NCBI GenBank assembly: GCA_034509755.1
Contig: CM067556.1
Location: 15,585,501-15,649,500, forward strand
DNA: 64,000 nt
Reading direction: 5' to 3'
From: Anisodus tanguticus
Taxonomy: Eukaryota; Streptophyta; Magnoliopsida; Solanales; Solanaceae
Both the position numbers and the translations under genes were made by a program. The notes under the pieces are model-generated. The model saw only the letters and a list, made by a program, of their open reading frames with translations, made no database searches and had not been told where the DNA came from. This document shows positions 47,201-58,475 of this stretch, piece by piece (the first letter of the stretch is position 1; the number at the start of each line of letters is the position of its first letter).

Positions 47201-47727
47201 ACGTGTAATCGAGAGGTTGAAAATTGAAACTTTGCTCGATGGAAGATCTTCAAGCTAGTTGTCAACTTCACTCCCAATTCCCAAATGAATAAATAAAATT
47301 GAATATTTAGCAAACAATGTAGACTTGTAGAGAGATATATTGAAATATTAGAGAGATTGTAGGAAGATTTGTGAGAAAGATGAAGAGAAAATGAGTTATT
47401 TATAGTTGAAAAATTAGGTTAAAGTGTAAATATAATAACTTATGGGTTAAAAATAAATATTAAGGGGTAGGGGGTTGGGGGAGGGTGGGAGGCCTAAAAT
47501 GGCAGTTGCCCAACGACCAAAATCTAAAATGGCCGTTGGTGCAACGGTTATATTTGCGAAGGGGGAGAAATCGGGCGGGGTCGGGGTTGGGACGGGCTCG
47601 GGTCTGGCGGGACGAGACATTGTCCCGTCCCGAGTTCGAGTTCCGCCACCGTTTTTTTTTTTTTTTACGCGGGCTCGGGACGGGTTCGGGTCGGGGTCGG
47701 GCCGTCCCGGCCCACTGGCCACCCTTA
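44233..47727 (-). mobile_element. hAT-superfamily DNA transposon
   Basis: A 3495-bp element. Left end TAGTGGTGGCCAGTGGGCC and right end (other strand) TAAGGGTGGCCAGTGGGCC pair as terminal inverted repeats. The flanks GTACATAT (44225-44232) and GTATATAT (47728-47735) are an 8-bp target duplication with one mismatch, as expected for hAT. The subterminal regions (44240-44430 and 47560-47710) are strongly GC-rich, with repeated GGCGGG/GGTCGGGG words. A broken transposase fills the middle on the minus strand. Confidence 0.85.
44653..47083 (-). pseudogene. hAT transposase (BED finger), frameshifted
   Basis: Minus-strand remains of a RICESLEEPER/DAYSLEEPER-like transposase starting at an ATG at 47083. 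An acidic N-terminus precedes a BED zinc finger near 46760-46600 with a C-x-x-C pair and a later H-x-x-x-x-x-H; a frame change falls at the run of seven G/C around 46659. The central catalytic part is at 46512-45949 and includes SITSDIGRSTND, where the first catalytic Asp is expected, and TLDNASSNN. The hAT dimerisation region is at 45238-44653, with LNIQASSSCARE and FFRRQ. At least four frame changes or stops (46660, about 45950, 45480, 45020, 44870) prevent translation as one protein. Confidence 0.85.
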
Positions 47728-47735
47728 GTATATAT

Positions 47736-50093
47736 ACATTTTTTGGGTCGCTGACTTGCTTTCGTACATGTGATGTAAAGACATTATAGGTGGAACGGAA
47801 TTGGTTCTTGCAGTCTTAATGCATTTATTATAATTTCCATTTTTATTTTTAAGATCTATTTTATTTATTTATTTATTAAACAAAGTATGGAATAACTTAC
47901 GCCCTTACGTGGAGGTTTACACCTCACAAATCCCTTTTAAAATCAACCAAGTTGGGCATTTTTTGTATTAATTTCCTACTACTTGTATGTATATACCTCA
48001 CATTTCACATTGGTTTCAAGTAGTTGAGAGGACTTTTAGAAAGGTCAACGTGATAGTGAATGTCAAGAACTCAAAATGGACTTAGGTATATAGGTGGGCT
48101 ACATCAAGACAGTGGGCCTTGAGGTTGAACAAGTGGAGATGGAGGCCCACTTTACTGGCTGTATTGCGCATATTGAAAGTTGCTCCTTGCAATTTGCACG
48201 CTATCCTAATGTACATTAATTAGTACGCTATTACCCAATATTGAAAGTTGCTCCTTGCAATTTGCACGCTATTACCCAATAAGAACTCTAGCTTTCTTCT
48301 GTCACACGGGGATTCGATTTGATTGAACGAATATATAATTGAAACATCTAGGAGTGTAAATTAAGGCAAGCAAATGCCTAATGTACATTAATTAGTGTTA
48401 TATTAATTGTAACATCATTTTATCTAAAAATTTAAATTGTTAAAATGAACTTGTTTAAAGTTTAATTAAATTTTCAACAAACTCCTCACGTGCATAATTA
48501 ATTTTTATTTTATTATTTAAATTGGATTAAGTATTTAAGAAATATTTTGAAAATAGACGGTTGTGAGATTTAATAGCTTGTTTGACCAAGCTTAGAGAAT
48601 CAACTTAGGGTGAAAAGTAGTTGTGTTTGACCAATTAATTCAAAAAATACTTTTAAACCGTAATTAGTATTCGGCCAAGTTTTTAAGTGCTTCTAAATAT
48701 ATTTGCTCAAAAGTGCTTTTGACAAAAATCTATTTTTTAGCTTCTAAAAATCATTTTTTGTTATTTCTCAAAAGCACTTATTTTCTCTAAGTTTAGCTAA
48801 ACAACCTACCTTTTTAAAATAAGCACTTTTTTTTAAAAAAAACACACTTTTGACCTCTTAAAAGATCTGATAATAATAATTTCTACGAGCGAGTTGATAG
48901 AGGCCCAATTTGCAAGGAAAGTTCCACCTTGATTAATGTCCATCCGATTTTTTGAAGTTACGTTTATTGGACTAATCTAATGGGATGACTAGTTTGACTT
49001 ATAATCTGTTTTGTCAATATACATCTGAAACTTTGTGCATGAATGCGATGTGTCATTTTAAAATCGTTATTATTGCTATTGTTGTCATTATCTTTTATCT
49101 GGAATGTAGCTTAATACTCAAGTGGTTAGACCTACCGGCGGCTTTGGTCCGAAATAAATATAAATTATTTAGTACTTAGTAGTTCTTTTAAAAGAATATT
49201 AAACTATTATTAGATAAACTTTTGAGAAACTCACTGTGAAGTAGGGCATCAACTTTAGTGGCTTGAAGAAAACATCATCATATTTGTTGTTTCTCGCTAT
49301 CTTCATTGGTCGAGTCCTACAAGACATTATGACATCTATGGAAGAATTCAAACTAAGTTGATTGAAAATTTCATTAACCTAACTTAATACAATATCTTCA
49401 CCAATAACTTGCATGAATGTAGCCCACTATAGAAGTTAGGTTAAGATGGTTATTTATCTGATCCACCGATTGTTGAGTCTTTTGATACTTTTCATTCGAT
49501 CGAGGCGGATCTAGAATTTTGAATTTTTAAGTTCTGAATTTTTAGAAAAAATAGCTTATAGGATAAATAATTTATACATATTAAGTGGATTTCTAAATAC
49601 AAATATAGAGTTTAGGTCAAAACTACAATGTTCTGCCGAATCTGTTTCGATATTAATATAATATATCGATTCAATTCAAGCTCTTGGAATTGGAATATAT
49701 TCGGCAACTAGATACAAAATGTTGGTGATCTTCTTTATCTAATGAATGGGGAGTCAGCCCCGAGTGTATGCTTCCGCCCCAACTTTTCTTCAAAATCAAT
49801 TATACAAGTACAGTTGTTTTCTTCAGATACATATTCGTATTCTACTTCTGCCAATATACCTTTGTTTTTCAATAAGCAGGAGTAGAGTTAACACCTATGT
49901 GGCCTATCCAAAATCCTATTAGAAAGTTCATATAAAAGATCAACTTCAACTCATAAACATGCAATATCTACTAGATCTTGACTAAATAGCAATTTGTAAT
50001 TTAGGGATAAACTGAAGCATGGTCAACAGAAGCCATAATTGACTTTAATGAAGCCATCGTGTGCTAGATTTGAACTAATGAAGTTGGGACCAT
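47736..50093. other. intergenic with small repeat remnants
   Basis: No gene. Around 48590-48870 a segment with TTTGACCAAGC and AGCACTT words resembles hAT-type MITEs of Solanaceae. Around 49500-49650 there is a dispersed repeat also seen near 33030-33190. Confidence 0.4.
48171..48272. repeat. 34-bp direct repeat
   Basis: TATTGAAAGTTGCTCCTTGC plus ATTTGCACGCTAT-type sequence occurs at 48171-48204 and again at 48239-48272. A separate 19-base word, CTAATGTACATTAATTAGT, appears at about 48206 and again at about 48377. Confidence 0.8.
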
Positions 50094-50100
50094 AATTTAA

Positions 50101-50687
50101 AGGGAAAAGGCTCAAATATACCCCTTTATTTTTTTTATTAACTAACTATATCTTCTGTTAGCGATTATGAACAAAAGTATCTCTTCCGTTACCAAACTTT
50201 ACACTTATACCCCTATTTGGATGAAAAATCTTAAATCCTCCAATATTACCCAATTTATTAGAAATTATCCACTCCCATTGATCCGCCTATCTTCATCATC
50301 AAACTTGAAGCTTCTTTCATAAAAAAAGAAGAAGCAAATCACACCCCCAAATAATGAAACCCCAAAATCCATCTCAAATTTCACCTTTAAACCCATCTCC
50401 AATTCTTGGTATTTGAAAGAAGGATGAATGAACAGCAGCTGCCAATTTCACAATATATTTGCCCGGTTTCATTATTTGGGTGTGTGTTTTTTTTTCTCAT
50501 GAAAGAAGCTTTAAGCTTGATGATGATAAAAGGCGGGTCGGAGTGGGTAAACAAATGAGAGTGGGTAATTTCTTATAAATTGAGTAATTTTGGTAACGGA
50601 AGGGCTATTTTTGTTCACAATCACTAACATAAAATAAAGTTAGCTAATAAAAAAACATATATAGGGATATATTTGATCCTTTTCCCT
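50101..50687. mobile_element. foldback MITE, 587 bp
   Basis: AGGGAAAAGG opens the left end and CCTTTTCCCT closes the right. The arms stay complementary over more than 200 bp, including GTTAGCGATTATGAACAAAA against GTTAGTGATTGTGAACAAAA, then AACGGAAG, GATGATGAAGAT and AAGAAGCTT blocks towards the centre. AATTTAA at 50094-50100 and 50688-50694 is a perfect 7-bp target duplication. It carries no coding sequence, and a transcript would fold into one long hairpin. Confidence 0.85.
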
Positions 50688-50694
50688 AATTTAA

Positions 50695-53479
50695 ATCACT
50701 CACCTGTCACATTTTGGCGAATCAACGTAACCTTTTAGGCTTTTACACGCACAAATAGCTGAAATACATGCGTGAAGAAGTTTAATCTCTATCCAACTAA
50801 ATTTTCTTCCAGCCCTCTCTCAATGAAGGTACACGTTACGAGTGGCTTTGGTTCACATTTTTGGAGCAAAACGTTTTGGAAGTTTTTTGCAAATATTACT
50901 TTTCAACCAAACACAAATAAAAAAGAACGACTTTTGATTACCATTTCAGTTTTTTGCAAAAACTTAAGCACTTTCTTTCTTGATGTTTGCTTGAAAATTA
51001 ACTTTTCGATAACTACGGAATTATTATTATTATTATTATTAATAACATTATTATTATATGTAAAAAAAAAAAGCTCTTCAAAAAAGTTGAAGCGAAAGCC
51101 ACTTTACTACTCAAAAGTCAAAACAAGCTTTTCAGTATTTGTAAATACTGTAGAACTTTTCTCTTGGGAGGAAAAAATAAAACTTTTCTTTCTTGATGTC
51201 TGGTTGAGTTTTTTTTTTTTTTTTAATAAAAGAGTGATTTTTTTTGCAAAAAACTATTATCCGAGTTTTCCAAGAAAACACCATCAAATCTGGAATCTTT
51301 TCCCTTGGGCATCATGGGCTAATGACTTACAGGCCTCTAGGCTTCTCTACATGTTTTGTGCCTAATTTTTTGGGAACTTACCCAAATACTAGTAGATTTA
51401 CAATTATTTACAAAAACTACAACAATTTTTTAATTTACAGAATCTAAAAAATATACCCTACAAATGATAAAATGAAAAATCTTTAGTATAGGATCAATTT
51501 CGTATAAATATGATAGTAAATTTATACAGATTAATTATATTTTTTTCTTAATTCGTCCCTCAAAGTTCTCCTTTCCTACCTATCATTAAGGAAACACTAT
51601 CTCATACCCTATGATACTATACCATAAATCAAGAATGTTACTATTAATTAAATGCTAAAATTAAGAAGTTTCAAGAATTGGTGATAACAAAATTAAATAT
51701 ATATCAAAACACATGAAATATTTTTCTAAAAATCTCCAACATACTCAACTAGCATTCTAATCAATAAAACAAGTATATTATTATTTATATGATATATATT
51801 ATACTATAATTATTTGGACAAGTATATGTATTATTGTACTTATATTATATATATATATATAGGTATATTTTCGTGTATTTTTCTTATACCATATCTTTTC
51901 ATGTAATTTTATTAATATTAATAAATTCAAATAATTTTTTGTAGTCGGAAGAAAAAAAAATGCATCAGTCATCAAGTCAAATTAAAAAAAAAAGAATAAA
52001 AAGGAGGAAACAAAAGAAAAAAATTAAAATGATAAATGGAATATGGGATGTGAAGTTGATTTTTATTTTATTTATTTAGAAAATTACATTCTCTCACGCC
52101 CTTTTCATAGATTTTTTATTTGTTGGGAGGGGGGGGGGGGGGCGATTTTGAAAGAAAAAAGAAAGTAAAAACTGGATATGTATTAATGGTAGTAAATCCT
52201 ATAATTAAGTATTATAGATATTTTAGGAATGTGTAAATTATATTTTTGTAACTAAAAAGTTAAAATTTTGAATAAGTTATATTTATGTAATTTTTAGAGA
52301 GTAGTTGTAATCTTTTTAGTTACCATTTTAAAAAGTTGTATTTATGTGATTTTCCTTCTTTTTTTTCGCGGATTACCCTTCATATGGGTTGGTCTTTAAT
52401 TTTTACCTTTCAAATCGATGATCTTTAATGTTTATCCGTGTTTCTCATTTAATGAAAATTTGTGCGCCAAGTACTCTTTGTTCGTTGCTCTACGAAATCA
52501 GAGATTCTATGTTCGAATCTCAGCAGAGTAAAAAATAATAATTTCGCAAGACAAGATTTCATAGAAATTATGCATATTCATCCAAATTATATTAAAAGTG
52601 GGAAGCCCTTAAATCAAAAGTTAAATTACTAAAATGCCCTTTTAATAATATTAATTTAAGAAATTTAAAATTTTGAATATTTAACTAAATAAGAGCAAAA
52701 CAATGGAACTAATTATAAGAGTTGTGTTTCTTCATTTTCCAATTGCTGCCTCCTCTAAAAATTCAAAACGTTGCCTTTTTGAAAAGACACAATTCATCTA
52801 TATAAACTATAAAGTGTGTTCATCTTGCGGCCAATAAGTATGAAAATACAGCCATCCTCCCGAATGAAATTCTACAGAGTTTTCGTTATTAACATTGAAA
52901 TATTGTCATGCATTCTTCTTCTTGATCTTCACTTCAGTCTATGTTAATTATATGCAAACATGATTTTTTTTCTAGATAAAGTAAAATTTTTGAAAAAGCA
53001 AAAACATGGTATCCACTCAAGTTTAGTTCGTTTCACTTTTTCTACCGAATTTAATATTTCTCTTTTTCTGTATGTATGATACTTCTTAGTATTCAATATT
53101 AGTTCTTGACTATGTTTTTTAAGATTTAAAGTATTCTCATTTTTAGGTGTCCAATCTTGCTAACTTATTGGGTGATTTATCTATATTATATTAAAGTGAA
53201 ATTTACAAAATGACTATAATGTAGGGGTTTTAAATTTGTCATAGTCATAGTTTCAATATTTACAGGGCATAACTACACTTCAAACTCATTGTATTCATTT
53301 GTATACAAAAAGATCTCATTCGAAATACAGGCGAATAAAGTGTACGAATACACCCAAAAACTAGATACAAGCAATAAAATACCAAACGAAAAATTGGATT
53401 TACACTAGAAAAAACGAATACACTTCAAATTCACTGTATTAATTTATATACAAAAATATCTCATTCGAAACCCAGGCGA
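50695..53479. other. AT-rich intergenic, low complexity
   Basis: No gene. A 197-codon frame at 50772-51365 is low-complexity (Phe/Lys/Leu rich) and repeat-derived. Simple repeats include (TTA)n near 51020-51042, a TA run near 51846-51860 and a run of 14 or more G at about 52128-52142. Near 52375-52555 there is a copy of one arm of the inverted repeat at 57385-57961, with a tRNA-like GTTCGAATCTC. Confidence 0.45.
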
Positions 53480-53694
53480 ATAAAGTGTATTTTCATGTCA
53501 AATATGGACAATAAAGTGTATTTTTCGGTCAGATCTGGACAATAAAGTGTATTTTCCGGTCAGATCTGAACAATAAAGTGTATTTTCCGGTCAGATCTGA
53601 ACAATAAAGTGTATTTTCGATTAGATCTGGACAATAAACTGTATTTTCGGTCAGATCTGGACAATAAAGTGTATTTTCGGTCAAATCTGGACCT
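53480..53694. repeat. ~30-bp minisatellite, about seven copies
   Basis: Units read ACAATAAAGTGTATTTTC followed by CGGTCAGATCTGG or variants. Copies differ by single bases and one- to two-base indels. On the minus strand they encode a degenerate repeat with SDRKYTLL, but there is no sign of a real protein. Confidence 0.85.
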
Positions 53695-54583
53695 TTCCGT
53701 GACGACAACGGAATTTACAGATAAAATCAGGGATGAAACGTCCATCAGAGAACCTGCTCGGTAGGGTACTTGAAGAATGATTCTCCATATGACCGTATAA
53801 TGATTTCTTGTATATATTTTGCCATCGGAGAACCTTGAGTTCACTTTGAACAGAAATAAAGATCAGAAGTGAAACAAACTTGAGTTCAAAGCCATTGGGT
53901 GGTTCGACAGCGGCGGCGTTACGAGATTAGAAAGAGAGAGACCAGATGTTAGAGAGAGAGAAAGAGGAGGAGGAGAGAGAGAGTGAAGAATAACAATAAT
54001 AAAAAATAAAGTATTCTACTTTAAATATATAATGTAGCTATGATAGGTAATTCAAATACACATTATAATTATATTTTATAATTTATTTATATCCTAGAGC
54101 TATGAAATGTAATTATTCCTTTAATAAGCATGAACTCCTTACTTTGAAAAGTTAAATTACTTTAATGGCTTTTTATCAATCTAAATACCCTACTATTTAA
54201 TAAATAATTAAAGAACAAAACAACAACTAACGTCAACAAAGAGAGAAGCGATGTGTCTGTTCCTAAATTTGATCCACCAAGAATCGGAACGTTTGTGTGA
54301 AAGCCAATGTGCCTGTTTCTACTTCGTAATTAAAGTAGGAATACAGATATTATCCTCGGATAAAAAGGAACAAACGACTGTAGTATTTATGTCAAACAAA
54401 CTCTCGTGTTAAGGGAAAAACCAAACAGATGATAACTCTCAAATTTCAATCTCAATTTCTACTTTTCTCCTACCAAGTTGAATTGTTTTCCAGATGTATT
54501 ATATTTTCAATGCACTAATTATTATTTTTTTTTTTTTGCATAATGAATTAAATGTTTTTACGATTGTCTTTATTAGGGATGAT
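53695..54583. other. intergenic, no gene seen
   Basis: Contains a GA-rich microsatellite at about 53932-53985. No gene. The five bases ACAAA at 54584-54588 are the left target duplication of the solo LTR. Confidence 0.45.
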
Positions 54584-54588
54584 ACAAA

Positions 54589-55820
54589 TGTTGGGAGATT
54601 TTTGCTCTATGGTACTTTATAAAGCAGTACGGGAAGTATTTAACTATTACAAGTATTCGAAAGGATAAACAAAGATTTCAATAATTCAACATGGAATCTG
54701 AAATTACAATCGTTACATAAGTAAAAACTGGAAATTCCAGTTTTGTAGAAGACGGAAAAATGTAAATTGTTTTTGCTGAGTCGAGTGTAGCACTCTGTCC
54801 TTAAGACAATATTGCCCCGTATGTATCTTTTATACGTCCTGGACAATTTGTCTCCCAAGATAAAACAACAATGGAACCCTTGATCAAAGGAAACTCAAGA
54901 GCTACCGTGAAGAATATTGAGTAACTAAATGATGCTTGGAAGTTGTAGGAAGAAAACTATTTTGGTTGTGTATTTTCGTGCACTGTTTTGCTGCCTCTCT
55001 TTTTGTTAACTCTTATTCTCAACAATGGTGTTAAGGGGGTGTTTATATAGGAGAGGGATGGACTGTTTTTGCTGAATCGCCTCCATAATAGCCAAATAAT
55101 GGCCATTATGGAGGTAGTAAAGTCACCAACATAAATGGGAGAAAGACCAACGGATTTGGCCATTATAGGAGGAGTAATTCAGCCAAAATAAATGGCTGAA
55201 TTGAGTGCTTGGCATTTCTGTTTTTGACCGTCGAAATTCTGATGTTCTGGAAACTTCGGGGACCAAACCGTACATCCGAAAGAATTCGGTCCAAACAAGA
55301 CATCCGAAACTTCTGGGATCAAACTGTACTTCTGGCAAAGTTTTCTGGCCCAAAAAGATAATATCAGAAGACCCACAGCCCGTGACCCGTGGACCCGTGG
55401 ACCCGAGAACCCGAGAACCCGAGAACCCGACGGGACGGGCGGGCGGCGGCGGCGGCGCGCGTGTAGTCTTTCCTCGAACCGAAGCACATCTAGGTCCTCC
55501 CTCCTTTAAACACATGGGATACCCCTTCCCAAACCCCAAACCAATTTCGAATCTTATATACACAACAATTCTTTCTTCCTCTACCGATGAGGGAGAATTA
55601 CACACAATACCACACTTTCCATGCTTCAAACACCTTACTTCGTGAACCAATATCTCTTTCATTTCTCAATGAAATTTGACGATTCTTGGCCCTACGGTTA
55701 TCTACGTACTTAGTAGATCATGCATGTGTGAAGAACCGGATTCTCCAACATACGTTACACTAGTGTTTGAGCCGTTAAAGTTGGTCGGTCGCAACTCCCG
55801 CCAAAGGCAAATTTCCAACA
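54589..55820 (-). repeat. solo Copia LTR, minus strand
   Basis: A 1232-bp LTR of the array family. On the minus strand it opens TGTTGGAAATTTGCC (55820) and ends with CTCCCAACA (54589). ACAAA precedes it at 54584-54588 and follows at 55821-55825, a perfect 5-bp target duplication. No internal sequence is attached, which marks recombination between two LTRs. It has a GC-rich core with repeated CCCGAGAA and GGCGGC units near 55390-55460. Confidence 0.9.
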
Positions 55821-55825
55821 ACAAA

Positions 55826-57384
55826 TATCATACATCTTTAATTCGTTATTATTTTCTTATTGTGGTGGCTATAAATGATTTTGAAAGAAATAATCCCGTT
55901 GATTATTTTCATTAATTGAAAGGTATATATACAAGTTACATATTTTCATAATAGGAGAATCCTATTCATATTCTACTCCTAAAACCTTATTCTAACTATA
56001 CAATTATGGTAAGTGTACAAGACTAATTAAGGTAACTTTTACACTACAATATACCACAAATATACATACCAAATATACAACCTGCCCGTGATGGGCCATT
56101 CTGCCCGTGATGGGCCATTCTGCCCGTGATGGGCCAGTATGTCTGAGATTACCCGTGATAAACACTTATGTATATCAAGTGTATATCACGGGTATATTAC
56201 CTTGTTTAACAGATTTGAATTATGAAGAAAATGTCTTAAGATCTACGAGCTTTATTCAAGTGAATAAAGTTTATAAGAAATACAAAACAAACTAGGTAAA
56301 TCTCATATTCTTTAAATAAACGAGTTTCAATTCATGGCATTCTTTTAAGAAATAAACTTAAGGTGTAATGTTAATTAGCTCATAGAGATAAATATTTTTT
56401 TTATGAAAAAGTATAAAAAATTAAATTATTTGTAATAATTAATTTGCATACAAAAAATTCTATATATAATTTGCCTATCGGTTGTTTTTAATAAAATCAA
56501 AAAAAATATTATGGAGTTTTAAAATTTAAAACCAGATGAAATCAAACCAAATCCAATCATATATTGGTTTATTTAATTAGTATGTTTTGAATTTTGGTTC
56601 GGCTCACTTTTTAACCAAATATGAACAGCCTACTGACATGCATGAAGTAATATTTAGCTTATAAATGTCAAAATTCACAAAGAAAAGAAAAGACCGGAAG
56701 ATTGAGAAAAAGAAACAAAAAATGTAAAAGTGAAGGAGAATTCTGAGCTATATTGCTTGTGTCAGCATTGAGCCAGTTAACTCTTTCTCATTCCTAATAG
56801 TTTGAAGAAGCACAAGTTGAAGTTTTGCGATTATATTTTAACATTTGAAAAAATAATAGGCCCTAAACCAAAAAAGATTTTTATTTTACTTTTGTTAATT
56901 ACAAATATTGACTACTTATTGGCCTCATTTGTACAGATTTCCTCTAATTTTGAAGAAAAAAACAGTATTTGAATTTAAAGTTGAAAAGAGTTAAAATTGT
57001 TACGCATGAATTTTACTTGGAGAAATGTTGAACTTTTACAAGTGAAATATCACTTCATCTAAGATACTCCTCAAACAAATTTTACATCTTCAGTTTTCTA
57101 TTTTAAATTAAAGTTGCAATGATAGCTAAAATTGTAAATCAAACATAGATTTACAAATAATATGTATCCAAAATGCCTTTAATTTATATAAGAATTCTGG
57201 AAATATGCATATGATTAAAATTTAACATTTTGTAATGCAAATTTTATAATAATAACATTAAATAAATATGCAACGGACGTTCAGAGAGACTAGTAACTAC
57301 ATAGAACTATTCGTTAAGACATAATTCTGTAGGATAACTTAATTTCTACGGAACATGGTCCAGATACCAAATCAGGCAATTCGC
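55826..57384. other. intergenic, no gene seen
   Basis: AT-rich, without a gene, apart from the short triple repeat at 56082-56140. Confidence 0.4.
56082..56140. repeat. 20-bp tandem repeat, three copies
   Basis: CTGCCCGTGATGGGCCATT occurs three times in a row, the last with a changed end. Each unit contains a short palindromic GCCCGTGATGGGC. Confidence 0.9.
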
Positions 57385-57961
57385 AGGAATGCCTTTATTT
57401 TGAGGTGATCTTTAGTTTTTGCCCATCAAATTGAAAGTCTTTAATTTTTGCCTTTCGCCTAAAATCTTTGGGTTTCAGGTTCGAATTCCCGCTCACTCAA
57501 TTTTTTTTTAAAAAAGTTGTAAGGTAAATTTTGCTTGAAGTCAGAGTTTGCCTTCAGGCATAAGACAATCTTTGCCTTTCAAATTCAAACTCTACCTTGC
57601 GATTTTTTTAAAAATCTATTTTGTACTCTATCTGTGTATCTTTTTTTATTCCTAAAAAATAGCAGATGAAATAGAAGTGAAAGAAGGCTTAGAAGGGAGA
57701 TTATGAAATTATGTGATTGGGTAGCCCCTTCCCTTACTGAATGAATCCCTTACCGACTGAACCAGTACCCCTAGTCGACCTTCGTGGGCTGCCCTTAAGT
57801 GAACTCTGCTCCTCTCACGAGAAGGGGGCTAAGGCCATTTTGACTGAGCGACGGTTTGAACTCGGAACCTCATAGTATTTTTAAGCGAATGACAAAAATT
57901 AAAGATTACAAATTTAAGGGATAAAAATTAAAGATTAGTTACTTTGAAGGAAATCCGCGCG
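57385..57961. repeat. inverted repeat with tRNA-like box B
   Basis: The left arm (about 57385-57495) and right arm (about 57856-57961) are two inverted copies of one unit: CTTTAATTTTTGCCTTTCGC on the left faces CTTTAATTTTTGTCATTCGC on the minus strand of the right. Each arm carries a box B-like word, GGTTCGAATTC on the left and GAGTTCAAACC on the right. A third single copy is at about 52375-52555. It may be a SINE or another transposon family; I cannot decide. Confidence 0.5.
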
Positions 57962-58475
57962 CAAAAAAAAGAAACAAATCAGAATTCCAATCCCCCCCTC
58001 CCCCCGCGCCCCCCTTTTCCTTTTTCTTCTCTCAAAATTTAATTCACTGAGGTTGTGTCAAAAAAGTGTATACCTCAATTTAATCTGAATGACTTCAACA
58101 GACTACCTTCTTTACAGGTTACCAACTTCTACAGACTTTTTTGCAATTTGCTTTGAAAATTTAATTGACCAGACTGTAAATAGTACAGTATTTATTTATA
58201 GAAACAATTGATAAGACTTAGTGCTAAGCTGTATTTAGTTTGAACCCAAAAAAAATCGCAATAGTTGTGACTTTATTTTTTTCAGTAGTATTTAAGCTAT
58301 ATACACCAACAATACAAAAACTATTGCTTGCAATCACTCAGTAAGTGATCTGATTGGGTAAATAATCAATAAATTCATTTCCATAATGCTTTTAAGACTC
58401 TATAATTAGAAACAAAATGGTGGTGTGATAGATTAATATCTTCTTACATTTTATTTTCGTTCTTCAGAATTCACT
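57962..58475. other. downstream flank of RPW8 gene
   Basis: AT-rich DNA with a C-rich run near 57991-58015. Searched for NB-ARC motifs on the minus strand and none were seen. Confidence 0.45.

Noticed and set aside
47475..47789. Frames of about 90-104 codons at the hAT right end, and similar ones at 44232-44478
   Set aside because: They come from GC-rich subterminal repeats of the transposon, read in any frame without stops.
50772..51365. A 197-codon frame on the plus strand
   Set aside because: It is rich in runs of Phe, Leu and Lys from T- and A-rich tracts, matches no family and overlaps a degenerate dispersed repeat.
55123..55662. A 179-codon minus-strand frame in the solo LTR
   Set aside because: It is LTR sequence with a GC-rich core; the other LTR copies do not keep the frame.
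57000..58475. NB-ARC or LRR exons downstream of the RPW8 gene
   Set aside because: No P-loop, GLPL or MHD-like motif was found on the minus strand.
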